Position numbers and translations under genes: made by a program | Notes under the pieces: generated by a model | Database searches by the model: none | Told to the model about the DNA's origin: nothing | Seen by the model: the letters and a program-made list of their open reading frames with translations, nothing else | Shown here: positions 23,686 through 35,950 of the stretch, in pieces | Layout of the letters: every line of letters starts with the position of its first letter | How positions within the stretch are numbered: position 1 is the stretch's first letter | Assembly (NCBI GenBank): GCA_963576475.1 | Contig: OY754974.1 | Location: forward strand, 5,348,274-5,412,273 | Reading direction: 5' to 3' | Source of the DNA: Molanna angustata | Lineage: Eukaryota; Arthropoda; Insecta; Trichoptera; Molannidae | Length of the DNA: 64,000 nt

Positions 23686-24240
23686 TCATACAACTCTTTT
23701 TTTCATTTTCATTACTGTGGGTATTTAAATTTTCAAATAAGTATTTTGATTTTTTTTAATTTCCACGTGGTTAATATTGCCGCTTTATCATCATTATAGC
23801 TAAGGGTTAATTTTATGAATAGACTGTTGAGGAGGGGAACGGAACTCACTATTCAGTTTAAAAAATGAAAATATATCTTAATGTTTGTAGTAAAAAAGCA
23901 AAAGGGTACTCCCGTGTGTAAAGGGAAAAAATATTGCAACGCCATACTTTCAAATTATCTGATTAAATCTATTAATAACTGAATATGAAATTGCCCGTTC
24001 GTCTACGTACAATAATATTTTTAATTTTATTATAATTTATCTTCGCAACATGGAATAGTGAAATGTCATGATTTTATAATTTTGAGTGGGGGGTATTGTT
24101 TAGTTAAATGAAGTTGTACAAACGCTCCAGAAGCATGTCGGCAATAACTGCTCATTATATAATTGATGCAGGGACAATAAAAAGTAACAACATACATTAA
24201 CTGACAAAATTTTAATATTTGCGGTCGGATGAAAAAAAAT
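23686..24240. other. AT-rich spacer
   Basis: Nothing recognised. Confidence 0.45.
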
Positions 24241-24645
<405 letters not shown>

Positions 24646-24785
24646 TGTTAAAAAAACATTCACATCAAAAAGAACATAACATAAATACCTACATCATAAT
24701 ATTAATAAAAAACCTTTTTTTTGAAAAAAAAATCAAAACCAAGAATTTTTGAAAGTAATTCTGAGGATAATCTCAAGAATAACAA

Positions 24786-24914
24786 TGGATCTGTGAGACG
24801 ATTAATACCGTATGTCGCCAGAATGTGGCAACTTGTTATTGGGTGCGTGTTAAATTGATATTTGACATATGTAGTACCTGTTGCCGGAGAAGCTATATTA
24901 AATAAATAAATAAT
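24786..24914 (+). mobile_element. SINE type 2, headless copy
   Basis: Begins inside the body (GGATCTGTGAGACGATTAAT, AATGTGGCAACTTGTTATTG, TTTGACATATGTAGTACCTG) and ends AAATAAATAAATAA. The tRNA-like head is missing, as in a 5'-truncated retroposition. Confidence 0.75.
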
Positions 24915-24934
24915 GATATTTTTTTCAGTGAACC

Positions 24935-25280
24935 CAATACCACATCATCATACCATTTCCCTATTCGGGATAGGTAGAGATAATCGAATATCACATTCCT
25001 ATCTCTCTTTACATTACTAAATTTCTCGCTCATGTTTCTTCACACTTCTTTTTTGGCTTTAACCATTTTCTCATTTACTTGGGTCGGCTCTCCTAGTGCT
25101 CATCATCAAACGAAGAATTCCTTCCTTGAAATAAGTCTTTCTGTCCTTCGCGTCCTCTTGTCTACTTATTGTGGATATCCAAGTGGTCGTCTGGGCCCTA
25201 TCTCTATGTCCATCGTTCTTTTTATCACTATACGCTATACGTTCTCTTTAGCGCATACGCCGTCAATATATTGAAAATTT
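24935..25280 (-). pseudogene. LINE C-terminal scrap
   Basis: Minus strand: KRTYSV, MDIEIGPRRPLGYPQ, VDKRTRRTERLISRKEF, GEPTQVNEKM, then ATAGGGAAATGGTATGATG at the 3' end. The GGxPLGxP/RR-rich text followed by GEPTQ is LINE-like, but the fit is weak and stops interrupt it. Confidence 0.5.
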
Positions 25281-26467
25281 TAATGCTGTTTGTATTTTCC
25301 AATCAGGTTATAACGAATATCTAAAAATGATATGAAGTAAACTAATGTCGATTGATTGAATCTTATACGGCAGATACCTACCTTCAAAATCTTCATTTCC
25401 CATTTTGTCCTTCCTAACTCTTCATCTCCAATAAAAAAGAACATCTTCGCACTACAATATATTGTTCTTTTTATTATTTTCATTTTCATTTATCTGTCCT
25501 GTTATTTTTGTTGTTCTATTTTAAACTGTTTAATAATATTTTTTTGTTTGTTATATACTGAAATTATCCTTTGTGAAGTATTATAATGTGTCGATCCTGT
25601 ACACAATATTTATTCCTAGTGAGATGTTCATTGTACCCTAGCAATTACACACATACACACACTTATATGTAGGTACACATATACTTATCTTATAATATGT
25701 ACATAATTGAATTTTAAAGTCTTCTTATATTATTTATAAATAAAAAAATAAATTATTTTCAGTGAAGAATTAATACAAACCCTTCCCTTTACAAGTTTAT
25801 TTATATAATTTAAATCTAGATTAAAAAAGAATTGCATCCGCGTGGTATGTATTGCTTACTAAATTAACTGCATTGCTACCCTTTACAAAAGCAAAGAATA
25901 ATCTTCAAATAAACTTCTTCCTTATCGTTCTTTTTGTGTATAGTTACCCTACGACTTGAGAAATGAGATAACTTTAACAATTTCTTGGTTCTTGTTTTAC
26001 AATACATGTCTGTTGATCTTCCAAGAACTTATTTACTATATAATAGGTCGTTCGGAAGGACTTAATTAAAATAGTAACTTAATTTACAAAAAAATTCCAT
26101 CAATATCACTCTTTCTACATTGTCATTATATATTTTAAATGTTTATATTATAGCGAAGCATATTTTTATAATGGAGTTTTAAAAGGCAACAATTCCAAAA
26201 ATCGTTATGAGTAAGTGTTACCATGGAAATCAGAAAAAATACTGTATGATTAACAAAAGTAAATATCCTTAGAAAATGATGAGAAGAAGAATTTTCGATT
26301 ATAATTACAATTGATAAAAGGAGTTTTTTTAATTATTCAAAGGAAACAATATAGTTCTTATTATAAGGACAAAGAATTTCCCATTTTTACTTAAGCATCG
26401 GTTTAATTCGGCACAATAGTTTTTATGACATTCATAATTAGAATTTTGGCATATTTTACTTTTTTAC
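25281..26467. other. AT-rich spacer
   Basis: No gene or repeat relationship recognised. Confidence 0.5.
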
Positions 26468-26483
26468 AATAGAAAAGGAACAC

Positions 26484-26782
26484 CTATATTCGAGGAAGTT
26501 TCAAAGTGGCACCGTTAGTGGACAAACTAAAAGAAACAAGGCTGCGTTGGTATGGCCATGTTATGCGTCGTGATGAGAATCACATCGTGAGAAAGACACT
26601 AGACATACCAACTATTCGGCGGGGAAGAGGTCGTCCGCCGGCAACTTGGTGGTCTAGCATTCAAAAACAGCTTCAGGGGGACCACATCGATACCTTGACG
26701 ACCCAGGACAGAGTGTCCTGGAGATTGCGTACCAGGAGGGCCGACTCCGACTAACACGGGACTAAGGAAAAGAAGAAGAAGA
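26484..26782 (+). pseudogene. RTE-like LINE 3' end nested in the host LINE
   Basis: Flanked by 16-bp TSDs AATAGAAAAGGAACAC (26468-26483, 26783-26798). An 82-codon open frame (26506-26754) reads LKETRLRWYGHVMRRDENHI, RRGRGRPPATWWSSIQKQLQ, RVSWRLRTRRADSD, then a stop and a (GAA)n tail. This is the C-terminus only. It belongs to the same family as 12123-12570 (RLRxYGHVMRR and the RRADP end). Confidence 0.9.
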
Positions 26783-27172
26783 AATAGAAAAGGAACACAA
26801 GCGTCCACTCTGCGCACTTCCGCCCTCGGACTGTGTTTCTCTGCGGCCGAATATGCGGCTCCGGTGTAGTTTTATCGTCACAAGCTAAACATTTGGATGT
26901 TGCCATCAATGAGACAGGACGAATAATATCTGGATTTTTACAACCCACTCGGGTAAGTGACATATGTATATCCGACCATAGACATTGCCCCTCCGAACAT
27001 CAGGGGGGAGGTCGCTGCCAATGCAGAGAGACATAAACAGGAAACGGATCCGAGACATTCTTTGTTTGGTCACAAACCAACGGTAGCAAGACTTAGAATT
27101 ACATACCACCAACAAATAGGTAATGGAGAGATCTTTGGCAGGCACAATACGGTAGATATCAGTTCGACCTGT

Positions 27173-29447
27173 TCTTCCCCCACCACCACCCGTTCTGCTT
27201 ATGGGGACTAATAACGGCCCCTTGCAAAACTCTGAAAGAACACATAAAGAACATACGAAGAGTCCGGAGAACTCTAAAACCTTGCAGACACTGCACTTAA
27301 TGTGCCAAAGAGAGCTAATCATGTTGAAACAACTGGCTCACTGCTCAGTGATAGTGAAGATAATAGTGCACCGAATTTAAGACAGAAAGTCTTGAAAGCC
27401 CTAAAGTTGCTCTTCGTGGCTACAAGGTCCGCATGTCCAATGGGTCCAAAGAAATTCCCTCGGACATCGTCGTAGAGTTCTCGTCGGAATGTTGACACGG
27501 AGAAGTTAGTGCATTCCCATAGGATATGCTCAGAAGTCTGTTCAGGGTTATCACAAAGCTGACATGAGGACGAATCGGATAAGTGAAAACGAAAGAGATA
27601 ACTTTTGAAACTGCCGTGTCCAGTAAGGAATTGCGTGGTCCAATAATCGGGAACAATCCAAGAGGAAAAAATTCGAGTCCTCACATCAGGAAGAAATAAA
27701 AATGTCAGTCTGCCCACGGAAGAAGAAGACCAGCGACGTTGCCAAGCATCTAAAAGAGAACTCCGGGCCAAGTTCTCAATCTCTCCACGAACTGTGGGTA
27801 AATTTACAGGTGGGAGAGAAACACCACCCAAAATTGAGCTTCGACCTCTATACAGGTTGTGAATTGAAGCTCGTCGCTGTGTTTCCAGATCAAGGGGAGC
27901 CATACCTGTGAGAATAGAAAGTGTGTCGGTAGCGCAGGTTCTGTAAGCCTTTGCTAAAGCTATTAGAGCGAAGCGCTGTCCAGAAAGCAGCAGACGTCTA
28001 ATGTATTGGGTTTCACAACGATGAGCCCAACAAGGAGCGGCATAACACATAATACTCAGAAAGGTAGCGTTGTAAAACAGTCTTGCTACTGGAAATTTAA
28101 GGCCCCAACTAGCTCGAGCAAGACGTGAAATCTTTTGGAAGGCTATTTTTGCACTATCGGATACAGCACGAACATGGTATTGGAAAGTTAGGCCTCTATC
28201 TAGTGTAACACCCAAAACTTTGACCCTATCCTTAAATATTACACGCGTATTGATAAATTTGATGGAGGGAGGACTTTTCATTATGCCTTTTAACACTAAC
28301 CCATACGTCTTCTTAGGTGCGAAATTGAGTCTATGACTTATACCCCAATCTGCAACAGAAGAAAGTAACTGAGTAGCTGCGCGCTCAATAAGTGCTCGGG
28401 TGTTACCTTGAATAAGGATTGTAGCATCATCGGCATATGCCAAAATACTGCAGCCCGTAGGCGTTGAAAGTGATAGAAGTTCGTCGAACAAGATGTTCCA
28501 TAACAGTGGACCCAGAACAGAACCCTGAGGGCACCCGATGCTAATTGGTCGCCAGTGCAAATCTTGTCCCCCGGGCATGGCCACATGTCTATTAGTAAAA
28601 TAGCTCTTCACTAATTTATATATGTTGCTAGGAACCTTACGGTCTCGAAGTTTTTTTAAAATTAGAGGCCACCAGGCATTGTCGAATGCTCCCGCAATAT
28701 CAAGAGATATAGAGATAACATATTTACTATCAGAGCTTCTAACAATATCAGATATAGCCAAGATAGCATCAACCGTTGATTTCCCAGCGCGAAAACCGAA
28801 CTGACGATCGGACAGTGGGTGGGTACTGGAAAGATGATCTTCTAAGCGTCGACATATAAGCTTTTCTAAGACCTTACCCAAAATAGGTAGTAAAGTAATC
28901 GGTCTATATGATTTTGGGTCAGAAGGATCCAGGTCACTACGCTTGGGAATAACAGTCATTAAACCTGTTTTCCAACAATCCGGAAAGTAGCCTTCTCGCA
29001 AGCAATTGTTGTACAATAAGATAATCTCGTGGCGAGCTATGTGCCAGCACCTTTGTACGAGTGCTGTGTCAATGCGGTCAATGCCAGGAGATTTGTTTTG
29101 GTGAAGATTCTTGATTATAAAATCGAGCTCATCGAAATTGGCGAAGGTCGATATGGGAGTTTGCGGGATATCGGATTGGTTATTGCGTATTTGTGAATGA
29201 AGAGGAGTATCAGATGAAATGTCATCAGAAGAAATAAGTATGTCAAGTAGCGTGCTTGTCGTCGAGTCAGAGTCTATTGTGATAATTCCAGTTCGTGGAT
29301 CACGGATACACGAGACTGACGCATTTGGATATTTTTTCATTGATGCATATCTAAACACAGCACCCCAAGGATCTGTGGTTGAAACCTCAGATACCAAACG
29401 GCGCCATGCATCAGACTTGGCACGAGAAATCTCGCGTTTGTAGATAT
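27173..29447 (-). mobile_element. 5'-truncated R1-like LINE, nested in the host LINE
   Basis: Insertion of 2275 bp between 16-bp TSDs TATCAGTTCGACCTGT (27157-27172, 29448-29463), opposite in strand to its host element. It contains the RT-bearing ORF below and a 146-bp 3' UTR (27173-27318) without poly-A, ending in a G-rich GGTGGTGGTGG stretch. The endonuclease half of ORF2 and all of ORF1 are missing, as is usual after incomplete target-primed reverse transcription. Confidence 0.9.
27319..29447 (-). CDS. Reverse transcriptase ORF of R1-like LINE (partial)
   Basis: Open over about 708 codons with no stop. Counting from an in-frame GTG at 29514: linker AWRRLVSEVSTTDPWG (residue 36 on), RT block NKSPGID (140-146), KSYRPITLLP (201-210), LDIAGAFD (271-278), GCPQGSVLGP (328-337), catalytic AYADD (359-363), KVLGVTLD (432-439), and a C-terminal zinc-type motif C-x2-C-x8-H-x4-C (651-668). 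The order and motifs fit R1-clade LINEs. The open frame upstream of 29447 is not part of the element: it runs antisense through the TSD and host LINE. An in-frame TAA lies just before the GTG. The RT core looks intact, but without endonuclease and promoter it is unlikely to move. Confidence 0.9.
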
Positions 29448-29811
29448 TATCAGTTCGACCTGTCGGAAAGTTTGGGACCGGGACACCAACTACCCTACCT
29501 GACATGGAAGGCACTTAGTAGTAGACACATAGAAGACACTTACGCCTCGGTGTCACCAGGTGCAAGAGAACATGCGCGGGTGGGTTTTAAGGGTGGTAGA
29601 TGATGTCTCCTGCAATTTCGGCGAAATACAAATTGACGAACACCTCATATGACAGTGAGGTGCGATGCAGAAGACATGATGGTTAATGACAATACTGCGC
29701 TGCGGCTGCTTTATTCTAGAGTCGGATGGCCTAATGGTGAAGTGCTTGGACTCGTAAAGTAAGTAAGTAATAGAAAAGATATAAAATACTCTTCAAAAAG
29801 AAAAAAAAAAT

Positions 29812-29956
29812 TACTTTGTGAAAGTTCATTCTGGCAATTTTCATGTTAAAGATACACCCGATGTTCTGAAAGGCCATTTGAAGGTTGAAGCTGATGAAGA
29901 AAAAATTAAGGCATTGATTAATGCGTACCGCCGAATATTATCAGCTCGTGACATCT
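29812..29956 (+). pseudogene. mariner-type transposase scrap
   Basis: A frame of about 48 codons reads FVKVHSGNFHVKDTPDVL, KGHLKVEADEEKIKALINA, YRRILSARDI. This matches the N-terminal helix-turn-helix part of mariner transposases (F-SGNFDVKD-xR-GRP, then xxxRxxTxREI). No DDD catalytic domain follows; the frame is cut by the LINE remnant that starts near 29945. Confidence 0.7.
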
Positions 29957-30310
29957 TCTTCTGGGTCACACTCCTAAGATTAGTTTGCTCCACATATCTC
30001 TGTTATCTGTCGGCCTCTTCATCTCTTAGTAGCTGCTACAGCGCTCATCATTGTTCACCTGGTCCATATAACTGTCTCTAGAGCGACCTCTATCGTTTTG
30101 CCTTAAGTCGTTCCTTCGGCGATTGTAACGAGCAGACCCGGATGCCTGAAATTATGGCCTATCTATTTGGATCATTGTTAAGCAAACCTCTTTAGGAGTT
30201 GTCTTGTGATCAGTACCACGTCGTTTGGAATGTGGTCTGAATCCAATGGATCCTATCCATGTAGCTGTAGCACCACATTTCGAAGGCAGCCAGGCGTCAC
30301 AGAGATAAAA
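29945..30310 (-). pseudogene. LINE RT C-terminal fragment
   Basis: Minus-strand text AFEMWCYSYMD, DNS-RGLLNNDPNR, GIRVCSL, QLYGPGEQ, ending CAGAAGAAGATGT. Same family as 2740-3303 (FEMWCYRRMLK, GTRVCS). Several stops. It cuts off the mariner scrap at its right-hand side. Confidence 0.7.
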
Positions 30311-32034
30311 TGTATAGAATTCGACCTTTTACAATAATTATTGTGTTACATAGTCTTAGGTTTTCAAAAAAAAACGAAAAGACTTTCCGAACTTTCAAAT
30401 AGTTGCAGAATATGTGGAACAAAATAATGTCTTGTAATACATATTTTAAACCTGTATTTAAACTACAACCGATTCAGAAAGTTTAACGATATTGTTTGAA
30501 AACTTAAGACATTTTTCCTACTGTTCGATACAGAAATCGGTAAACAAACAACTGCAGTCTATTTTCAAATTCCGTTACAAATTTCACCTACCTTCTAAGT
30601 TAAACGATAAATTTTAATACAATCTTACATTTAACAGTTTCTGTATTGTTTTCAAAAATAAAATAAACAAGGACACATATAATATGTAGGTACATTTAGA
30701 TGAGTTGTTTCACTGTGCAGGAAATTATGTTAATAATAGAAATAATAAAAATATTTCGACAAATTTCAATTAGGTATTAATTTATTGTTAAAATAAACAG
30801 GATACACAGAAATATTTAACATGTTACAAATTTACAATAAATCCACAATTTATATCAATAAAAGTATAGGAACTCAAAAATTATTAAACATGGCATGTGA
30901 AGTAGGTAAAGCAAAAATATTTTTTTTTGAACTAAGTAAATATGGTTCAAGTAAATATTAAATGTCAAAAAGAAAAATACAAAAGTGAAGTTTAAATATA
31001 TCAGTTAGGTATAAAAAAGAGAACTCAGGCAAAAGGCAAAAATACTTGAATTAAAAACAAATACATATATAATATTCAGAAGGATTCTGTAAGACGAAAC
31101 AGCGTTAGACTAATTAAAAATTTTGAAAAGTAAACATAAAAAAGGATATACATAAATGAAAATACAATACCTTCTCTCTGGCTACATACCATCTCTCTAT
31201 CTGTACTGATTGTTGGGGTCAGCTTTCCTAGTTCTTGAATTATAGGTTCTCCTGTCTTACGCAATGTCACTTAGGTCATGTCCTTGCAGTTGGTTCACAC
31301 ACGAATCGAACTTGGAAGATTTTACTCAAGATTAAGATATCAAACTTACAAATAAGTCATGATTTTATTGGGGTAATTAAATGCAATGTTTTAAGACGTT
31401 TGCTTAAAAAATCAATACTATACTTTATATAACCAACGATGATCACAAACCTATTTTGAAAATTTCAAGTAGGTAATATGTACAACATTTAATAATATAT
31501 TGGAGTTCTGTAATAAAAACACCCCCAAATACTCAAGGTACACAAGTGCATACCCAAAAATTTCCATTCTTGGCATTCAAATTACCTTATCATGCGTAAA
31601 ATTGCTCTGACAATAAATTATAACCTATTGCTCGTATTGATATGGTAATTGGTTCATATATCTTATATTATTCACAAAATGCATTTAGTTTATAGCTCAT
31701 ATCACATACTTTATATTGTAAGGCGTTCTTTGCGCACCCCTTAGGTAGGTACTCGCATTTCAAAACCCTAAAAGAGCCCCTTCTTTAAGAGTATTGACGC
31801 TGAAATATTAGTACACTTGGTGTGTATGTTCGTACCAACACCAAGATGAGTTATGAGCATTTCAAACATGCCTGAATAACAGAAATTTGCACTTATATGA
31901 AATATTATCAAAATAATATTTCATTTTTGTTATCTGTTCTGTATTTCGAGGTAAAAATTATGTAGGGAATATCTTCAAGTGGGTATAAATAGATAAATGA
32001 TTTCAAATCCAAATGGAAATATAACCTCCTCTTC
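30311..32034. other. AT-rich spacer
   Basis: No gene recognised. About 31180-31270 has GGGGTCAGCTTTCCTAG, reminiscent of the RRADP-end of RTE-like LINEs on the minus strand, but too short to call. Confidence 0.45.
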
Positions 32035-32200
32035 TTTCTTGATACTGTGGTTGGTGTGGTCCTCCGTCGTATAGGACGTTCTCGGGCAGACCGGAGGACT
32101 TCGTTGATTGAAGATCCTGTAATGAACTTGACAAACTCACTCTATCGAGTCCGTGGGCGACATTTGGTTTTTTTTCCATCCATTCATACGAATACGACTA
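32035..32200 (-). pseudogene. LINE C-terminal scrap
   Basis: On the minus strand the layout parallels 20765-20960: a region for SIExVKFITGSSINE-like text followed by a pair of RR/TTP residues and a tail of AAGAAAGAAGAGGAGG. Frame is broken. Confidence 0.5.
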
Positions 32201-34039
32201 GCTTCGCGAAGATATCAAGGAGCTTACTAGAAGCCTGTCATAAATATTGAATGATTTTGATTAATAATAATATTAAATCAAAATAATATCTTAAATAACA
32301 TGTGATTTTTTTCCTTTAGATATTTTTTTTATATTCTTTTAATTTAATTGTCAAGTTTTTTCATTAATTTTGTTTCTATATCAATATGAATATGTTCCTC
32401 AATTCTATTATAGTGAAATGTCAAAATACGAGAAATTCTCTTTTTTTAAGTTGGGTCATACATAAATATGTATTTATCCTTATTTATCCATTTGATTATT
32501 ATATTTTTGACTTAAATCAAATAACATTTATTGGGACAAAAAAGCATTTAACAAAGAAATGAACATTAAACAAGATGATAATATATATTGACGAACGGAA
32601 AAAAAAATTTCCATCTCAAAAGAACCATGCTCAGCAATGTTTAATAATAAGGCGTTACAATTTGCTGAAATACTTGAATTGGAAGTACTAGGTATGTATT
32701 ACGCTAAATGGTTAGGTACCATCACTGACCTAGAGAAATCTAATCTTACAGATTTTCTACAAATCAAAATATGCATTACTAAATTATTTTTATCGAAGAA
32801 TTCTTTAGATTCTTTATTTTTAGACGAATGATATATGGGTATTAGTATTATTCCTCAATCTCAACATAATAGTATCATGCAGCACACAATTCGTAATAGT
32901 TGCGAAATACATGAGACAGTTTTCTGTATTAAAGTGGCTTACTTCAATCGTCACATGACTAAATTTATGCGACAATTCCATCAAGCGAATTAAATCCTAT
33001 AGTAGATGGAAGTAAAGCCAAGTTTACATCACGAGAGTTGTCAGTAGAGTGGTTCAGGCGAAAACTTAATATTATTCCCATGCATTTAAATAGTTTAATT
33101 TTTCTTATAGATTGTTAAAATTATTATAATATATGGCTGATTTATAAAGCGCCATTTTTGTTTTTGTAAATTCAACCAGTTACATGAATAATTAACAAGA
33201 GAATACAAATAAAAAAATATTAAAAATACAAAATAAATATAAAACATTTATGGTTTATTGGATGGGGGATAGAAGAGGAGAAAGAATAGAGGGATAAAGA
33301 CGTAAATTTGTGGTTATGTGTATAAAAAGTGTGACTTCATATATATTTTTTTATTTAAAAAAAAATAATATGTAGTGAAGTGGTAGGTATATTAAATTTA
33401 TATTTAAAAAAAAACAATTATAAAGATAAACATGCAACAGTGTTAAATGTAAATACATAGCAACAAAAAATAATTATTTGTGTAAGTCGACGTAACCATT
33501 TCTAGAACACCACTCAACCAGTTATTTTTTTTGTATATTTGCAAGAATTGTGCTAAAATCTTATAGAAATATTTATTATTATGTAAATTTGTTTTTACTG
33601 GTTAGTGAAAAATGTCGGTTTATCTGAGAAGGGGCACTTGACTAGTAAGGCGAGTGCACTCGACTAATAAGTCTGAGAAGGGCAATTTGATTATTTATGC
33701 TAGTGCACTCGTCTAATATAAACTAAGCGATCATACTTACACCATTCCACGGACCTGCTCATGGGTATAAATAAATACAATGGCGACATGGAACAAGACT
33801 CCAAGCGATGGAATTAGGGAGAAGTATAATAGCAAAAACTTATGAATTACATCTAATTGTCGGGGTAAAAATATCGAATGATATTTACAATTTATTTCTG
33901 TTAGGGTAGGTGCAGTATGTTGGCTGTGCATTATTCTTTCAAAAAACTGGTAGATTATAACCGAAATTAAACTCACAGCTCATGATAATAGGTAAGTATA
34001 AGTATAAATAGATATAATGTTGTATCAATACGAATTTCA
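32201..34039. other. AT-rich spacer with a 60-bp duplication
   Basis: No gene seen. At about 33617-33716 a block (TCTGAGAAGGG, TTGACTAGTAAGGC/TTGATTATTTATGC, AGTGCACTCG) is repeated twice about 60 bp apart. Confidence 0.5.
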
Positions 34040-34310
34040 TTGATTAAACTTATAGTTAGAGATCTGCGAAGAGATGGAAGGACAGTTGGACCTCCTCTCC
34101 AGGATAGGATAGAGTTCGCGTACTACTTCCACGCCGGAGGACGTTATAGGACCCATTGGTCCTGTTCATGCCCAACGCAGCCGCAACGTCGGACAACACA
34201 AACGTCGTTGCAACGTCGGTTTGTGAGGGTGGACTATCTTCTCCAGGATAGTCCACCCTCACAAACAGCTCTTATGACCTAATACACGATGAAAAAGAAA
34301 TAGAAGAAGA
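34040..34310. repeat. Repeat related to the GC-rich retroposon and the 141-bp satellite
   Basis: 34095-34210 is the reverse complement relative of the end of 16042-16572. 34210-34300 shares CCAGGATAGTCCACC, ATGACCT, ATACxCGATGA and a GAAGAAG tail with the 141-bp units at 57887-58370. A 21-bp local palindrome (GAGGGTGGACTATC / GATAGTCCACCCTC) joins the two parts, so two opposed LINE-type 3' ends seem to meet here. Confidence 0.6.
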
Positions 34311-34681
34311 TCTAACTTATAGCTTGAGATGAACAGCAGACACATTTTGTTATCAAACTTGTGTCTATTTTCTGATTTTTAAGTTATTTTTTTAGTATTT
34401 TGAGTGATATATTAAAAAGATCTTTCTGAAAGATATACGTACCTATACCTACCAACTGTTGAAGCCAAGATTTTTTTTTATTTAAAAGAACCAACAATAC
34501 ATAAATAAATTCGTTTAACAATAAAAATAAAGGTAATTATTCGGAATAGTATGTAAACGCCAATTTTGTTGATTTTTTGTCTATAGGTAGATAAAAATAT
34601 ACAGATTACGGGAAAAATATTCATTTTCCCGGGAAACGTGTAGAAAAATTTAAAAAAAATAATATTAAATTACGAAAAATG

Positions 34682-35349
34682 TGTGGCGCAACCACCAATT
34701 GCGCCGTGCAGTGCTTCGCTGCGCTGAGTACTTCGGCAGGCGCCATCTTGCCCTGCGCCGTATTCACAGCCCGTCTCCTATTTAAGGGGAAGCACAGCGC
34801 GCCCAGACCATTCCGCTCATCCAGATCTCGAAGCTAGGCATCACGCTGCCCGACCGCTCGTCGTCGTTCAAATCGTCCGCGTTTCAAATTTACATTTATA
34901 TTCATTAAATAATAACTCGACATTTCTGTACCAAGTAATATTAGTAAGCACCAATTGTAATCATCAACTTGATAAATAAAAGAGTAAGTTCAATTTCCTG
35001 TTATATCTTTCAATCTGTCAACCATTCCTACCTGAGTAATATTTGATAATAATATTTAATCTATTGTATACGGTATCGCAGTTGCTTGGTCGATCAATCT
35101 GTGGCTCAGCTGTCGGGACTATCCGAACAGACGGCCTCCAGGTTCGAACCAAGCGGTTGAGATATCATTTGGGTTGTATGTAGCTGAAGGCGGACAAACA
35201 GGTAATACCTACACGTCCAACTGACCGACCTTACCACCTCAATTACAGGCGTGTATACCAGCTCACGCTGGTATGCAATCGCTTCCAACCAAGTGACCAC
35301 TCTGGCACTTTAGTAAGCTCTACATACTACAAATACCTTTTAAACCCCA
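34682..35349 (+). repeat. 5' LTR
   Basis: 668 bp; begins TGTGGCGCAACC and ends AAACCCCA. GC-rich first 230 bp (U3-like), then AT-rich part. Contains a TATA-like box (34779-34786) and a polyadenylation hexamer AATAAA (34975-34980), giving a usual U3-R-U5 order. The open frame inside on the minus strand is also present in the 3' LTR and is a shadow. Confidence 0.9.
34779..34786 (+). promoter_or_regulatory. TATA-like box of the 5' LTR
   Basis: TATTTAAG lies about 100 bp into the LTR, about 195 bp before the AATAAA at 34975-34980. The same box is at 37503-37510 in the 3' LTR. Function inferred from position. Confidence 0.55.
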
Positions 35350-35600
35350 AAACTGCTGACTCCCGATCGTGTCTCTGAACACCCACCAGTCCAAAACTGG
35401 TGACCCGAACGTGTCTGAACATACCTTCTAAACAGTCCCAAAACTGGTGACTCCCGATCGTGTCTCTGAACACCCACCAGTCCAAAACTGGTGACCCGAA
35501 CGTGTCTGAACATACCTTCTAAACAGTCCCAAAACTGGTGACTCCTGATCGTGTCTCTGAACACCCACCAGTCCAAAACTGGTGATCCGAACGTGTCTAT
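35346..35600 (+). repeat. 91-bp leader tandem repeat of the LTR element
   Basis: Units start at 35346, 35437 and 35528 (period 91). Each contains two similar half-units (CCAAAACTGGTGACTCCCGA and CCAAAACTGGTGACCCGAAC). Since this is where the primer-binding site should be, each copy may duplicate it. Confidence 0.85.
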
Positions 35601-35950
35601 AAACTAAACTATATTATATTAACTATGTAATACTACAAAAAGTATTATAAAACATTAAAATTATAAAAACATTGAAACATGGCATACATAATATTAAATA
35701 TTATAAACATAGTCGTATTTTAAATTTTTTTAAAAAAAAAAAAACATTGTAGGTACAATACAATACGAAACAAACAAATAACATTATATGGCATTATAAT
35801 ATAACACTTTAGCAACGAGTAAACAAATACTTATAAATCAAATCAAATGGAACTTGCAAATTATAACAAACATTATTTTATACCTATCAATCAACGCAAG
35901 TACAAACATTTACACTGTATAATTCTATTGTATAATTTTAAAATTTCAAA

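Larger units (their letters stand above)
26468..29778 (+). pseudogene. Host LINE fragment interrupted by two other LINEs
   Basis: Outer layer of a nest. Short TSDs AATAGAAAAG (26468-26477, 29769-29778) bound it. Its text resumes after each insertion: 26799-27172 reads STLRTSALGLCFSAAEYAAP, HLDVAINETGRIISGFLQPT, DIAPPNIRGEVAANAERHKQ, DPRHSLFG, WRDLWQAQYGRYQFDL; 29464-29768 reads LGPGHQLPYLTWKAL, MRGWVLRVVDDVS, CNFGEIQIDEHLI, then a TAAGTAAGTAA tail. These are the post-RT part of a LINE ORF2, ending with a C-x-C/H-type motif. Stops and frameshifts show it is dead. The RT domain itself is absent. Confidence 0.85.

Noticed and set aside
35106..35300. 64-codon frame, also at 37830-38024
   Set aside because: The two frames are the same LTR read twice; no independent sign of coding.
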